Shown one piece after another: positions 18,091-26,972 of a stretch of 37,915 bases of DNA (position 1 is its first letter; each line of letters begins with the position of its first letter). Source of the stretch: an uncultured Akkermansia sp. GTDB lineage: Bacteria; Verrucomicrobiota; Verrucomicrobiia; Verrucomicrobiales; Akkermansiaceae. The notes under the pieces were generated by a model, which searched no databases, was not told the DNA's origin, and saw nothing but the letters and a program-made list of their open reading frames with translations. The stretch is from positions 1-37,915 of the forward strand of contig CANRET010000014.1 in NCBI GenBank assembly GCA_947629715.1. Reading direction: 5' to 3'. A program made the position numbers and the translations under genes.

Positions 18091-19983
18091 TTACTGCAGG
18101 GCTTTGAGGCGACGCGCGGTGAGCAGGATGGTTGAGAGTCCCTTGCGCAGCGTATTCACCAGTTCGATATCGGTCTGTGCCGTGGCAATGGTACGCCCGA
18201 TTTGCTCGGACTGCTCGAAGGCGGCGAGTTCATCGAGCAAGCATTTTTCCAGCGCGGCGATGCGGCGCGAAACAAAGCGGTCCAAAGCTTCGCTTACTTT
18301 CTTTTTCCATGTGTCCAGACGCGCGGCGATATTCTCACGTCCCACGCGTCTCCATTCCGGCACGGTTTTGTTGTAACTGCAGGATCGATTCAGCATGCCG
18401 AGAAACATGGTCTCCTTGAGCGCTCCCAGGGGGAGGGGACTGCAATCCAGCGGCACGTGCTCCCAAGCGTTCAGCACGGCTTTTACATAATCCTTTTCAA
18501 TTTCGTCGGCGGGGCGGCGTTGCAGAATAGCAGCGCACTGTTTGATTTTCTCTTTTTCCGGCTCGGTGAGTTCGCAAATTTTTGCAGGCGAGAGCACGTG
18601 CGTTTCCTGCTCAGCAGCCAAGTCCCCCAAGTCGTTTTCCGCTTTGGTGCGGATGCGATTGAGCTCCTGTGCGAGCATGTCATGCGTCATCCAATCTGCA
18701 GGGAAATAGCCCTCCACCGCAAGGTCGAGAATGGCATCCAGTCGAGTGTTCAAGGTCTGGCGAGCTTGATCCGCCAGGTAACCGCAGCGCAGACGTCCTT
18801 CGTGCAGGTTATTGCTCTCAATTGCTTCGCGCAAGCGCGAGGCGTCCATGAGACCGTGCACGGAGGACTGAATATCGTGAATACGGGAAATATGTGTGCG
18901 GCTTTGCGCGGTAAAGTTCTTGAGGCGATTGTCCAGTCCTTCAAGCGTTTTGAGCAGGTAATCCGCCGAATTGCGTTGAAGTATCACCTCCGGATGACTC
19001 AGGTCGGCGAGTATTTCTGCTTCCAAGGCGTTAAGGTTGGAATCGCTGCGTGACGGAGTGTCGGCGGAGTCGGGCAGTTCTGTATGCCGACGTGAATCGA
19101 GCTGCCACCAAGCGAGTCCCGCGTTGATCCAGGAACCGGGAATAACCTTGCGAATAAAATCGCCGAGCTGCTTTTGCGTGGTGATTTGCTGGACCTCTTG
19201 CTGTTGCTCCTGGTCGGCGGGAGAGAGCCAGAATTGGGCTTCGATGCGGTTTTGCACCACACGGATGGGACGCTGAGAACGCTCCATGGCCGCTCGCAGG
19301 TAGTCACGCGTGTCCGGGGTGAGTGCGGCAAATGAACTCTGCACCAGCAGGAAGTAATCCGCATTTTCATTCATCCACTCGTGCAGTTCTTCATCGTGCC
19401 AGTTGGAGGTGAGACCATCCATGCCAGGCATATCGATGATGCCGATGCCGACTTGGAGGAGACGCGCTTCTGGCTCAACCAGGAAAATGGCTGCACAGCC
19501 AGCGCTTGTATGCCCCTGCGACCAGGCATCCAGATTCGCTTGAGTGATGTTGCGGCGATCCACGGTGATTTTTTCGTGGAATTCCGGGGGGGCGACGTGG
19601 CGAAGGTAATCGATGACCAGTTCGAACAATTCCTGCTCGCTCAGCGAATCTGCGGCCAGCGGAGAAAAGAGTTCCATGCGCTCCGTGCCGTCATCGCTCG
19701 CCAGGATAATCATGGGCAGGCGCGTGGTTTCCAACCCCAGTTTTGTGGCGCACAGGCTGCGGCGTGTCAGGCAATTCGTCAGTGTGGACTTGCCGCTCTT
19801 CACCGATCCGATTGTGGCCATGAGCAACAGCTTGGAATCAAAGCGAGCCAAACTCCGCCGTATTTCCCGGCTCCCGCGCGTCAACAACGCTTTCAGATCC
19901 GGACTGGCTCCTGTCTCGGCTTCAATTCTGTCAGCGTAGTTTCTCGCCTCCTCGCACAGTTCCGTAAGTTGCTCGTCCATCAT
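18091..19983 (-). CDS. Dynamin-like GTPase
   Basis: A 630-residue large GTPase. The P-loop is GSVKSGKST (about residue 53), switch I has ETTRLP, and G3 is DMPGMDG. The expected G4 (T/NKxD) appears only as VQNRIEA, so guanine specificity may be relaxed or provided differently. After the GTPase domain (about residues 45-280) the rest is helical with predicted coiled-coil stretches and no clear membrane helix, as in bacterial dynamin-like proteins that remodel membranes or partner with another GTPase. The frame is open from 20022, but this extension contains a TTGACA/TATGCT promoter, so the ATG at 19983 is chosen; the ATG at 19980 also follows directly. It heads an operon with the L,D-transpeptidase-like gene. 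Confidence 0.75.
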   Translation of the reverse strand: MMDEQLTELCEEARNYADRIEAETGASPDLKALLTRGSREIRRSLARFDSKLLLMATIGSVKSGKSTLTNCLTRRSLCATKLGLETTRLPMIILASDDGTERMELFSPLAADSLSEQELFELVIDYLRHVAPPEFHEKITVDRRNITQANLDAWSQGHTSAGCAAIFLVEPEARLLQVGIGIIDMPGMDGLTSNWHDEELHEWMNENADYFLLVQSSFAALTPDTRDYLRAAMERSQRPIRVVQNRIEAQFWLSPADQEQQQEVQQITTQKQLGDFIRKVIPGSWINAGLAWWQLDSRRHTELPDSADTPSRSDSNLNALEAEILADLSHPEVILQRNSADYLLKTLEGLDNRLKNFTAQSRTHISRIHDIQSSVHGLMDASRLREAIESNNLHEGRLRCGYLADQARQTLNTRLDAILDLAVEGYFPADWMTHDMLAQELNRIRTKAENDLGDLAAEQETHVLSPAKICELTEPEKEKIKQCAAILQRRPADEIEKDYVKAVLNAWEHVPLDCSPLPLGALKETMFLGMLNRSCSYNKTVPEWRRVGRENIAARLDTWKKKVSEALDRFVSRRIAALEKCLLDELAAFEQSEQIGRTIATAQTDIELVNTLRKGLSTILLTARRLKALQ

Positions 19984-19989
19984 TTCCCA

Positions 19990-20018
19990 AGCATAGTGGA
20001 CGATAATAGAATTGTCAA
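19990..20018 (-). promoter_or_regulatory. Promoter of the dynamin-like gene, leaderless
   Basis: On the minus strand a perfect TTGACA (20013-20018), 17 bases, TATGCT (19990-19995), then 6 bases to the ATG at 19983. The longer reading frame up to 20022 would start upstream of this promoter and is therefore rejected. Confidence 0.65.
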
Positions 20019-20090
20019 GCAATCGTAAACTTCAGAACAGGGCAAACGCATGAGAAAATTGGATTCATTTTAAAGAAAGGGACGAGAGGT

Positions 20091-20880
20091 TCATTTATGC
20101 TCTAATTCGTTACCAAACAATATATCATCCGGTACATCCGTATCCCACGTTGCCCTCAGTCTCAGCCTCTGGAGTGGCACTTTCAGTCCCTCATGACGCG
20201 ACTTGTACTGTTTGATAAGTACAAGCGCGAATCTCAAAACCCTCGAAAAGTTCTCTGCACTGTTCCCTTTCCTCTTTCGTCCTCGATCCTCGTTGAACAC
20301 TACGTCCAACACCCAATGCAGACTGTTTTCTATCCCTCAGTGGCTCCTTATGCTTCGGGCAATCTGTTGTGCGCTTGCATGCCGATTGCTCACGATGTAG
20401 AAGCGTTGTTCTTGCGTCGTGCTTCCGCTCTTTTTCTCACAGCTCTCTTTGCTCACTCTCACCACCGCCGCTAATCCCTCCCAGTTCCATGCTGCGCTAA
20501 TGTGGCTTAACTCATGGTATAGTTCGTACGTACGCGTCTCCACTCGTCCGTGCTCTCCACTCGTCTCCGTATAGATCGAGTCCGGCTTCTCCAGCTTCGC
20601 TGTGTCTTCTATCTCCTCCAGAAGCCTCCCCTGATTCTTCTTCACGGCAAGCACGTAGTGCGCTTTCTTTTCTATAATCTTCTTGGCTGTATCCTTCTGA
20701 CATCCTATCGCATTTTCATACGTCCAATTTTGCTCCCAGTTTTTCAAATGCGTTTGCCCTGAAACTTCAGAAGTCTTATCTTGCACCTGCGGTAAGGTTC
20801 CAGGAGTTATGCTGGAGAGGACGTTGGCACCGACGTTGAGCAGATGAGTGTGGCGTCCGTTGCCTGGTCGCGCAGAGTGG
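20091..20880 (-). pseudogene. Broken ISAs1-family transposase
   Basis: Reading the minus strand gives the C-terminal two-thirds of an ISAs1-type DDE transposase: VQDKTSE, GCQKDTAKKIIEKKAHYVLA, VKKNQGRLLEEI, EHGRVETRTYEL, then the HWGIENSLHW region and VLDVVFNEDRG, ending ILFGNELEHK. The tryptophan of HWGIEN is replaced by TGA (20337-20339), an in-frame nonsense codon; the frame is otherwise intact on both sides. Upstream of about 20880 the sequence no longer follows the family, so the N-terminal third including the first catalytic Asp is lost or unrecognisable. The element cannot make an active transposase. Terminal repeats were not found. Confidence 0.75.
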
Positions 20881-21480
20881 TGCTGAGCTGCAGAGCGGTC
20901 TTATTGATTTCGGTCGCACACCGGAGCGGATAAAGGCGAGAGTGGCTGCGGGGTAACGTGTTTATTTCTTCGAGAATTTTCCAAGTGTTGCGTGATGTTG
21001 TCGCATAGCTCCATTTGGGCGAGCGGTTGAATTAATGCTTTTTCACGAACGACAGCGATGTTGTGCGCGCCAACGTCAAAATCGCGGTCGCCTGCTTCGT
21101 CCTCTTGCACTCAATTTCAGGGTCTTGTTCTTTTTGACCGGTTTTGATGCACCCTCGCCTCGACGTCTTCGTGGTGGTATGAGGAGGTGAATCACGTGCA
21201 TCTTTTCCTCATTCAGCAGAATGTCGTGAGCTGTTTTTTTGAAGCAGTCCCATGCGATCCAGTCGCTTCTGCCGCTGTATGTGCGGGAGGAGTCCGATGT
21301 CGCAATTCGCCGTGTGTGTGGTTGAGCTTAACCTGGTCGAGCCCGCGCTCACCCGCCACAACACGTCCCGACGCTTTTTAGCAAAGCGTCCTACGAGTAT
21401 CGGGTAGTAACTGTGCAAGTTATGCCCTTGATCGTCTTGGCGCAAGCGGCGTCCAAGTCTCCATAGAGCGAGGCGATACC
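20881..21480. other. Decayed intergenic region without a recognisable gene
   Basis: About 600 bases between the broken transposase and the stop of the rpiB-glyA gene. Only short frames under 80 codons occur and none resembles a known protein. It is probably eroded mobile-element or gene debris. Confidence 0.5.
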
Positions 21481-23166
21481 TTACGGCATGGGGAAGCGCA
21501 AGTTAAATCGACTGACTTCTGTGCGCAATGAGTCGTAGGGGTTGGGTGTCTCTTGCACCTTCTGTTCCGTCAGAATGCCCAGACATTGACCGATGAACTC
21601 CGCGACCTTGCATACATCCGCCTCTTTCATCCCGCGCGTAGTGACCGCCGGGGTGCCGATGCGTATGCCGGAAGGCGTTGAGGTGCTTCCCTTGTCGAAA
21701 GGAATTGCGTTTTTGTTTACAGTGATGCCCACCTTATCGAGTGCAATCTGAGCTTCGGCGCCATTGAGTCCCTTCACACTTACGTCCACGAGGAAGCAGT
21801 GGTTGTCTGTGCCGCCTGCTACAATGCGGAAGCCCAGCTGCGCAAGCTTTTCTGCCATAGCTTTGGAGTTCTTCACGATTTGTTCAGCGTATGCGCGGAA
21901 TTCCGGACGCAGGGCCTCGCCCAGGCAGGCAGCCTTCGCCGCTATCACGTGCATCAACGGTCCGCCCTGCATACCGGGGAAGGTTGCGCTGTCGAGCTTC
22001 TTGGCCCATTTTTCTTTGCACATGACAAGTCCGCCGCGTGGCCCGCGCAGACTCTTGTGGGTCGTCGTTGTTACAAAATCGGCATACGGCACAGGTGAGG
22101 GATGTACCCCGGCAGCCACAAGACCGGCAATGTGCGCCATATCCACGAACATAATTGCGCCCGTTTCATCGCAGATTTCGCGGATGCGAGCAAAGTCGAT
22201 GGTGCGGGAGTAAGCTGAGGCCCCTGCGAGGATGAGAGAGGGCTTCACCTCGCGCGCCTTGGCGGTCAGCGCATCGTAGTCGATGCACTCAGTTTCGGGA
22301 CTCACGCCGTAGTGCTCTACCTTGTAAAGTTTGCCGGAGAAATTGGCAAAGAAGCCGTGTGAGAGGTGGCCTCCGTGCGCCAAATCCATGCTCAATATTG
22401 TATCGCCTGGCTTCAGACAGGCCAGGTACACGCTCATGTTGGCCTGTGAACCGGAGTGCGCTTGCACATTCACATGATCGCAGCCGAAGAGGGCCTTGGC
22501 TCGGTCGATGGCAAGCTGCTCCACTTTGTCCACGACTTCGCAACCGCCGTACCACCTCTTGCCCGGATAGCCTTCTGCGTACTTGTTGGTGAGCACGGAA
22601 CCCTGAGCCTCCATCACGGAGGGAGAAGCAAAGTTTTCTGAGGCAATCAGCTCAATGTTGTTGCTCTGTCGTTTCCTTTCCTCCTCGATGTATCCCGCCA
22701 GCTCCGGGTCGCTCAGCGCCAGCGGAGAACCACTCGCCTTGAGCAGGCGCTGCACATGCCGCCCCCCCTCAAAATCCATGGTCAGCCATATGTGCAAGAT
22801 GTCATCCAAGTCAGACTCCGTGATAAAAGCGGATGCCAGACACATGACATTTGCATCGTTGTGCTGGCGGGAGAGTGCAGCTATCTGCGGAGTCCGCACC
22901 AGTGTGGCCCGCACCCCTCTCCATCGGTTTGCCGCTATGCTCATCCCCAAGCCTGAGAAGCAAATCAGGATACCCCGGTCTGCTCGACCGTCCACCACGC
23001 GTCGACACACTTCATTGGCGTAGTCTGAATAGTCGCAGGACTCCTTGCTCATGGTCCCTATATCCTCCACGTCATATCCCCATCCCTTGAGCATTTCTAC
23101 TGCAGCTTGCTTCAAATCGACCCCCTTGTGGTCGGCTCCGATGACTATGCGCATACTCGTGTTCAT
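21481..23166 (-). CDS. Fused ribose-5-phosphate isomerase B / serine hydroxymethyltransferase
   Basis: A 561-residue protein joining two enzymes in one frame. Residues 1-145 are RpiB, which interconverts ribose 5-phosphate and ribulose 5-phosphate: IVIGADHKG, the active-site segment [17 protein letters not shown] with the catalytic cysteine (the usual CGTG reads CFSG), SRQHNDANV with the key histidine, and EGGRHVQRL. Residues 150-561 are complete GlyA, a PLP enzyme that converts serine and tetrahydrofolate to glycine and methylene-tetrahydrofolate: [42 protein letters not shown] and the PLP-lysine stretch [14 protein letters not shown]. No start or RBS appears at the junction, so one polypeptide is expected. 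Start at 23166; an ATG at 23154 is also possible. Confidence 0.93.
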   Translation of the reverse strand: MNTSMRIVIGADHKGVDLKQAAVEMLKGWGYDVEDIGTMSKESCDYSDYANEVCRRVVDGRADRGILICFSGLGMSIAANRWRGVRATLVRTPQIAALSRQHNDANVMCLASAFITESDLDDILHIWLTMDFEGGRHVQRLLKASGSPLALSDPELAGYIEEERKRQSNNIELIASENFASPSVMEAQGSVLTNKYAEGYPGKRWYGGCEVVDKVEQLAIDRAKALFGCDHVNVQAHSGSQANMSVYLACLKPGDTILSMDLAHGGHLSHGFFANFSGKLYKVEHYGVSPETECIDYDALTAKAREVKPSLILAGASAYSRTIDFARIREICDETGAIMFVDMAHIAGLVAAGVHPSPVPYADFVTTTTHKSLRGPRGGLVMCKEKWAKKLDSATFPGMQGGPLMHVIAAKAACLGEALRPEFRAYAEQIVKNSKAMAEKLAQLGFRIVAGGTDNHCFLVDVSVKGLNGAEAQIALDKVGITVNKNAIPFDKGSTSTPSGIRIGTPAVTTRGMKEADVCKVAEFIGQCLGILTEQKVQETPNPYDSLRTEVSRFNLRFPMP

Positions 23167-23175
23167 ACGCGAGCC

Positions 23176-23203
23176 ATTATAAGCGCCAACGCCGAATTGT
23201 CAA
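23176..23203 (-). promoter_or_regulatory. Consensus promoter of rpiB-glyA, nearly leaderless
   Basis: On the minus strand perfect TTGACA (23198-23203), 16 bases, perfect TATAAT (23176-23181), then 9 bases to the ATG at 23166. It should be very strong and give a leader of about 3 bases. Confidence 0.8.
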
Positions 23204-23235
23204 TGACGATTGCTTCGGGCGCACGCTTATTTAGC

Positions 23236-23264
23236 TTCACAAAACGGCAGAAGGGTGATATGAT
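23236..23264 (+). promoter_or_regulatory. Promoter of gpmI, leaderless
   Basis: TTCACA (23236-23241), 17 bases, TATGAT (23259-23264), then 6 bases to the ATG at 23271. The GpmI N-terminus is well conserved, so the start codon is secure and a transcript beginning at it is the natural reading. It is divergent from the rpiB-glyA promoter, 32 bases away. Confidence 0.7.
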
Positions 23265-23270
23265 GACCTC

Positions 23271-24809
23271 ATGTCACGTCAACCTGTAGTTCTGATCATA
23301 CGCGACGGCTGGGGACGCAATCCTCAGGGGCCTGCAGCCGCCGGAAAAACAGGCGATGCCACAGTGCTTGCCGATACACCGTTTACGGACCGATTGCTGA
23401 CCACGTGTCCGCATTCTTTGCTCGGGGCGAGTGGACAGGAAGTGGGGTTACCGGATGGCCAGATGGGCAATTCTGAGGTGGGTCACCTGAATTTGGGCGC
23501 AGGGCGCGTGGTTTACCAAGATCTTTGCCGGATTTCCAACGCGATTCAGGATGGAAGTTTCGCTAAGAATCCGGTCATCGACGAAGCTTTTGCCAAGGCA
23601 AAGCAACATCGTCTGCACTTGTTGGGACTTGTCTCCGATGGCGGCGTTCACTCGCATATTGACCACCTTATCGGCATCGTCAGACTGGCGGCCCAGACCG
23701 GGGTGAAGGACATCATGATTCATGCCATTACTGACGGGCGAGACACCGACCCCAAGAGCGGTGTGGCTTTCCTCACTAAGCTCCAAGAGGCGGCGGACAG
23801 TGTGGGTGCGCGCATCGCTACGGTGGTGGGACGTTTTTACGCCATGGATCGCGACAAGCGTTGGGAGCGCGTGAAGAGGGGATGGGATGCCATCGTGCTG
23901 GGACGTGGCGAGCTGTGCTCCTGTTCCCCCGCGCAGTACGCCGAAAAGAGCTATGAGAACGGCGTTACGGATGAGTTCCTGGAGCCGGCTATTTTCTGTG
24001 AAGGCAATCAGCCGCGTGTACACGATGGGGACGTCGTTTTCTTTGCCAACTTCCGCGCTGACCGTGCCCGAGAAATCTCCCGCGCTTTCATTTACGATGA
24101 CTTTGACGGCTTCGATCGAGGGGTGCAGCCCAAGGTTCACTACATCACCATGACGGAGTACGAGGCTTGCTATCCCTCCCCGATTGTTTTTGAACAGGAG
24201 AAACTCGCCAATATCTTCGGAGAGGTGGTTTCTCGCGCCGGACTGCGCCAACTGCGCATTGCGGAGACTGAAAAGTACGCCCATGTCACCTTCTTCTTTA
24301 ATGGCGGCGTGGAGACGCAGTTTGAGGGCGAAGATCGCATTCTTGTGCCGTCGCCGCGTGAGGTGGCGACCTATGACGAGAAGCCGCAGATGAGCGTGGC
24401 TGAGGTGGCAGACAAATTTGTGGAGGCTATCGGCAACTATGACGTGGCCATCATGAACTTTGCCAATCCGGACATGGTGGGACACACCGGTGTTCTTCGG
24501 GCCGGCATTGCCGCGTGCGAGGCGGTGGATAAGGCACTCGAAAAGTGCGTGGGGCGCATCTTGGAACTCGGTGGACGCTGTCTCATCTGCGCCGATCACG
24601 GTAACTGCGAGCAGATGATGAACCCGGACGGTACACCCAACACCGCGCACACCACCAATCTCGTGGATCTCATATACTGCGGTCCGGATCAGGGAAGTGT
24701 CGCTTTGGAGAACGGCAAGCTGGCTGATCTTTCGCCCACGCTGCTTGCTTTGCTTGGCCTCCCGCAACCGGAGGAAATGACAGGTCACAGTTTGGTGAAG
24801 AGCAAGTAA
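23271..24809 (+). CDS. gpmI: 2,3-bisphosphoglycerate-independent phosphoglycerate mutase
   Basis: GpmI interconverts 3- and 2-phosphoglycerate in glycolysis using two metal ions and a phosphoserine intermediate. The 512-residue protein starts VVLIIRDGWGRN (metal-binding Asp), has the phosphoserine motif GNSEVGHLNLGAGR, the substrate segment DGVHSHIDHL and TDGRDTDPKSG, and the alkaline-phosphatase-like C-terminal metal sites NPDMVGHTG and CADHGNCEQM. The length is typical. The first metal motif reads IIRDGWG where many enzymes have ILDGWG. It faces the TPR-like membrane protein gene, with only 33 bases between stops and no clear terminator. Confidence 0.95.
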   Translation: MSRQPVVLIIRDGWGRNPQGPAAAGKTGDATVLADTPFTDRLLTTCPHSLLGASGQEVGLPDGQMGNSEVGHLNLGAGRVVYQDLCRISNAIQDGSFAKNPVIDEAFAKAKQHRLHLLGLVSDGGVHSHIDHLIGIVRLAAQTGVKDIMIHAITDGRDTDPKSGVAFLTKLQEAADSVGARIATVVGRFYAMDRDKRWERVKRGWDAIVLGRGELCSCSPAQYAEKSYENGVTDEFLEPAIFCEGNQPRVHDGDVVFFANFRADRAREISRAFIYDDFDGFDRGVQPKVHYITMTEYEACYPSPIVFEQEKLANIFGEVVSRAGLRQLRIAETEKYAHVTFFFNGGVETQFEGEDRILVPSPREVATYDEKPQMSVAEVADKFVEAIGNYDVAIMNFANPDMVGHTGVLRAGIAACEAVDKALEKCVGRILELGGRCLICADHGNCEQMMNPDGTPNTAHTTNLVDLIYCGPDQGSVALENGKLADLSPTLLALLGLPQPEEMTGHSLVKSK

Positions 24810-24842
24810 GAACTGCGAATCAGCATTGCCCCATGGGGGAAA

Positions 24843-25442
24843 TCAAGCTTCTTCATCTTTATGTTCAGCTGCGAGACGCCCGTAGGTGGTCTTGGGGTAG
24901 CGGCTGATGATGTCGCAGCAGATTTCTTCCGCGCGGGCTTTGGTTTTGTCATCTCGGCGCAGCAGGGTGACGGCGCGCCACATGAGCATGGCGGCATCTT
25001 CTTTTCTTGAGACCTTGCGAGCGCCTGTCATCATGTATTCTGCTGCTTTTTGCGGGTCTTTGAGTTCAACTTCTGCTACGCGTGCCAGCTCCATCCAGGC
25101 ACGGGTGCGGGAAGAGTCGGAGCGCGCGAGTTTTTCCAGTTCAGGAATACGGTCGGTGCGGTGTTCGTTGATAATCTGCTGAGCAAGCGAGACGATCGGG
25201 TCGTCCGCCGGAAAATAGTCTCCTCCGTAAAAGCGTTCGCTGAGGGCCTGCGCCCAACTCGGCAACAGCCACATGCGGAAAATTGCGCCTTCAATAACAG
25301 CCAGCAGTAGAATTCCTATCAGTAGCGTGACTATCCATTCGCTTACAGTTTCCACCAGCCCAAACCACCAAAAACACATTCCGATCGCAAATGCGTACAA
25401 AGGAACAAGCGCTACGACAAGCTGGAAAAATCTTCGTATCAT
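24843..25442 (-). CDS. Membrane protein with TPR-like soluble domain
   Basis: A 199-residue protein of unknown function. Two hydrophobic segments near the N-terminus (about residues 8-30 and 37-57) anchor it, followed by a helical region from about residue 75 with TPR-like character (TRAWMELARVAEVELKDPQKAAEYM, split here as ARVAEVELKDPQKAAEYM). The start overlaps the stop of the upstream LolA-like gene in an ATGA arrangement, so the two are translationally coupled and probably work together at the envelope. Specific function cannot be assigned. Confidence 0.65.
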   Translation of the reverse strand: MIRRFFQLVVALVPLYAFAIGMCFWWFGLVETVSEWIVTLLIGILLLAVIEGAIFRMWLLPSWAQALSERFYGGDYFPADDPIVSLAQQIINEHRTDRIPELEKLARSDSSRTRAWMELARVAEVELKDPQKAAEYMMTGARKVSRKEDAAMLMWRAVTLLRRDDKTKARAEEICCDIISRYPKTTYGRLAAEHKDEEA

Positions 25443-26161
25443 TTTTTAGCAATATCATCCATCTCCAGGTAATCCAAGGCGATGGTGCGCCTGTCGTTTT
25501 GTGGGTTGCGCACTTCCATCTTCATTTGTTTGAAGAACCATGTGCCATCGGAGAGTCTTTGAACAGAGGTGATTGAAAAGCGTTTCTTGAGCTTGCCGTC
25601 TGGTCCATAGCCATCGATCTGCCACACGGTGCCGTTCTCTTTGTCAATCCACATGCGCACAGTGGCGAATTGTCCGACCCCGGGGGAAGGGTTGGCAGAC
25701 TGCACCATGTAGCAATCACGTCCCTTGATGCGGGAATCAGCCGAGTCCGGCAGAACATTTCCGCCTTTCCAGTAAAGGAAGCGCAGAGAGAGGTCCTCGT
25801 AAGTGACATCCGTACCAGCAATAGGTTGAGCGTATGAAGCGGGTGCCATCACTACAGCTTTGCCGCCGTCCACCAGCATGAGGTCTGCTTTCTTTTCTCC
25901 GATACGTACGTCAAAACGTTTCCAAGTATTTTCTTGCTTATATTGAAAAGCAATGGTATTGCCACGCACGCTCAGACTGAAGGGAATTTTGAGACTACCC
26001 TTGCGGATGGAGCCGAGCACATCTTTACTCCCTTGACTTACCAGCATCTGGCGCATACAGGAAAGCAGTTCATCGGCCGAATTGTCGGCTCGGACCCATG
26101 CGCTGCTGAGCAGGACGAGAACTGAAAAAAAACGAAAGACGAGCTTGGCGTATGTGTTCAC
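25439..26161 (-). CDS. LolA-like outer-membrane lipoprotein-sorting family protein
   Basis: A secreted protein of 240 residues. A signal peptide (YAKLVFRFFSVLVLLSSAWVRA) is followed by a beta-rich domain with YEDLSLRFLYW, GRDCYMVQSANP, VRMWIDKENGTVWQIDGYG and GKLKKRFSITSV, matching the outer-membrane lipoprotein-sorting (LolA/LolB-like fold) family of periplasmic carriers. The frame opens with two ATGs at 26173 and 26170, but these overlap the -10 box of a TTGCCA/TATGAT promoter; the GTG at 26161, 7 bases past the -10, is the more likely start of a leaderless message and places the signal peptide at the very N-terminus. The membrane TPR-like gene follows with overlapping stop and start. Confidence 0.7.
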   Translation of the reverse strand: MNTYAKLVFRFFSVLVLLSSAWVRADNSADELLSCMRQMLVSQGSKDVLGSIRKGSLKIPFSLSVRGNTIAFQYKQENTWKRFDVRIGEKKADLMLVDGGKAVVMAPASYAQPIAGTDVTYEDLSLRFLYWKGGNVLPDSADSRIKGRDCYMVQSANPSPGVGQFATVRMWIDKENGTVWQIDGYGPDGKLKKRFSITSVQRLSDGTWFFKQMKMEVRNPQNDRRTIALDYLEMDDIAKK

Positions 26162-26168
26162 GCTTTTC

Positions 26169-26196
26169 ATCATACCACATGTGAGAACTATGGCAA
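26169..26196 (-). promoter_or_regulatory. Promoter of the LolA-like gene, leaderless
   Basis: On the minus strand TTGCCA (26191-26196), 16 bases, TATGAT (26169-26174), then 7 bases to a GTG at 26161. Both upstream ATG codons overlap the -10 box. Confidence 0.6.
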
Positions 26197-26247
26197 GACA
26201 ATAGGATTGACGTTTGGGGCGGTTGTGTTTCCAAGTGCGTGGCCGTG

Positions 26248-26271
26248 ATCGGACAAAAATAGAGCACCGAA
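26248..26271 (+). repeat. Terminal repeat, outer left
   Basis: Core GGACAAAAATAGAGCACC. It is the best match, inverted, to the repeat at 26973-26997 (one insertion and one substitution). Confidence 0.75.
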
Positions 26272-26283
26272 AAAAGAAAAATG

Positions 26284-26307
26284 TTCGGACATAATTAGTG
26301 CACCGAA
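26284..26307 (+). repeat. Terminal repeat, inner left
   Basis: Core GGACATAATTAGTGCACC, matching the outer left copy at 20 of 24 positions in direct orientation. Confidence 0.65.
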
Positions 26308-26408
26308 GTGTTCAGCAATGGTTGACTTTCATAGTTTTTTTTTGTTTCCTCAGAAAGCATTTGCAGAGGGAGACGACGGGGGAGGTAGGATGCTCTCATC
26401 GATTGCAC

Positions 26409-26786
26409 CTAACCTTTTTTCTCCTCATCGTATATGTTCTCTCGCCTCGCTAATCGCTTGTAAAACTTATCGAGCGTTACTTTGAGCTTCACCGAGATTT
26501 TTACAAAGTTACACTCCTCCGCTGTTTCCTTGATACGCTGTTTGTTTTCCGCGCTCACTTCCGGGCTTGCCAGCAGTTTTTTAGCGAGTGTCCTTGGCCT
26601 GTCATCCTTGTTCTCCAGATCGGCTATCCAGCGCCTATCCTCACATGAAAATACTTCGCATTCACGTTGGCGGCTAGACCCCCATAACAGCCGAGTCATT
26701 TGCACCTCTCCCTCTCTCAATTTTTTTATGCCCCTCTCCTTCTTTACTTCTCCTTCTCGCTCCTCCCAATCTGCGTGATGACGCAC
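26409..26786 (-). pseudogene. C-terminal fragment of an integrase-core-type transposase
   Basis: A 125-codon frame whose second half, RPRTLAKKLLASPEVSAENK and the helix after it up to DKFYKRLARR, resembles the C-terminal tail of DDE integrase-core transposases, where a TPYERLLASP-type segment precedes a final helix. The first half is lysine- and glutamate-rich and matches nothing; the catalytic DDE domain is missing. Its position near the left repeat of the element, pointing outward, fits the 3' end of a transposase gene left after an internal deletion. The start codon of the frame is unlikely to be meaningful. Confidence 0.4.
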
Positions 26787-26931
26787 TTGAGATTGTATTC
26801 GAATATCCTTGTTACTCTCGTGATAAAAACTGCTTTCTCCTCACAAGCGCACAACATCTTGTTTTTATTGCGGCCCTCAATGATGTCCGAAATGCCTTCT
26901 TGTTCATTGTCTGTGTTTATTATACAGAGTC

Positions 26932-26955
26932 TATGGTACACTATTTTTGTCCAGA
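26932..26955 (-). repeat. Terminal repeat, inner right
   Basis: On the minus strand the core reads GGACAAAAATAGTGTACC, matching the outer left copy at 17 of 24 positions in inverted orientation. Confidence 0.6.
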
Positions 26956-26972
26956 CGACCCCTTTTTCCCCG

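Noticed and set aside
23448..24788. Minus-strand frame of 446 codons opposite gpmI
   Set aside because: Antisense shadow of gpmI; no family resemblance and no promoter.
24810..24842. CCCCATGGGG palindrome between gpmI and the convergent gene
   Set aside because: It is a short stem with no loop and no T-run on either strand, so it does not qualify as a terminator.
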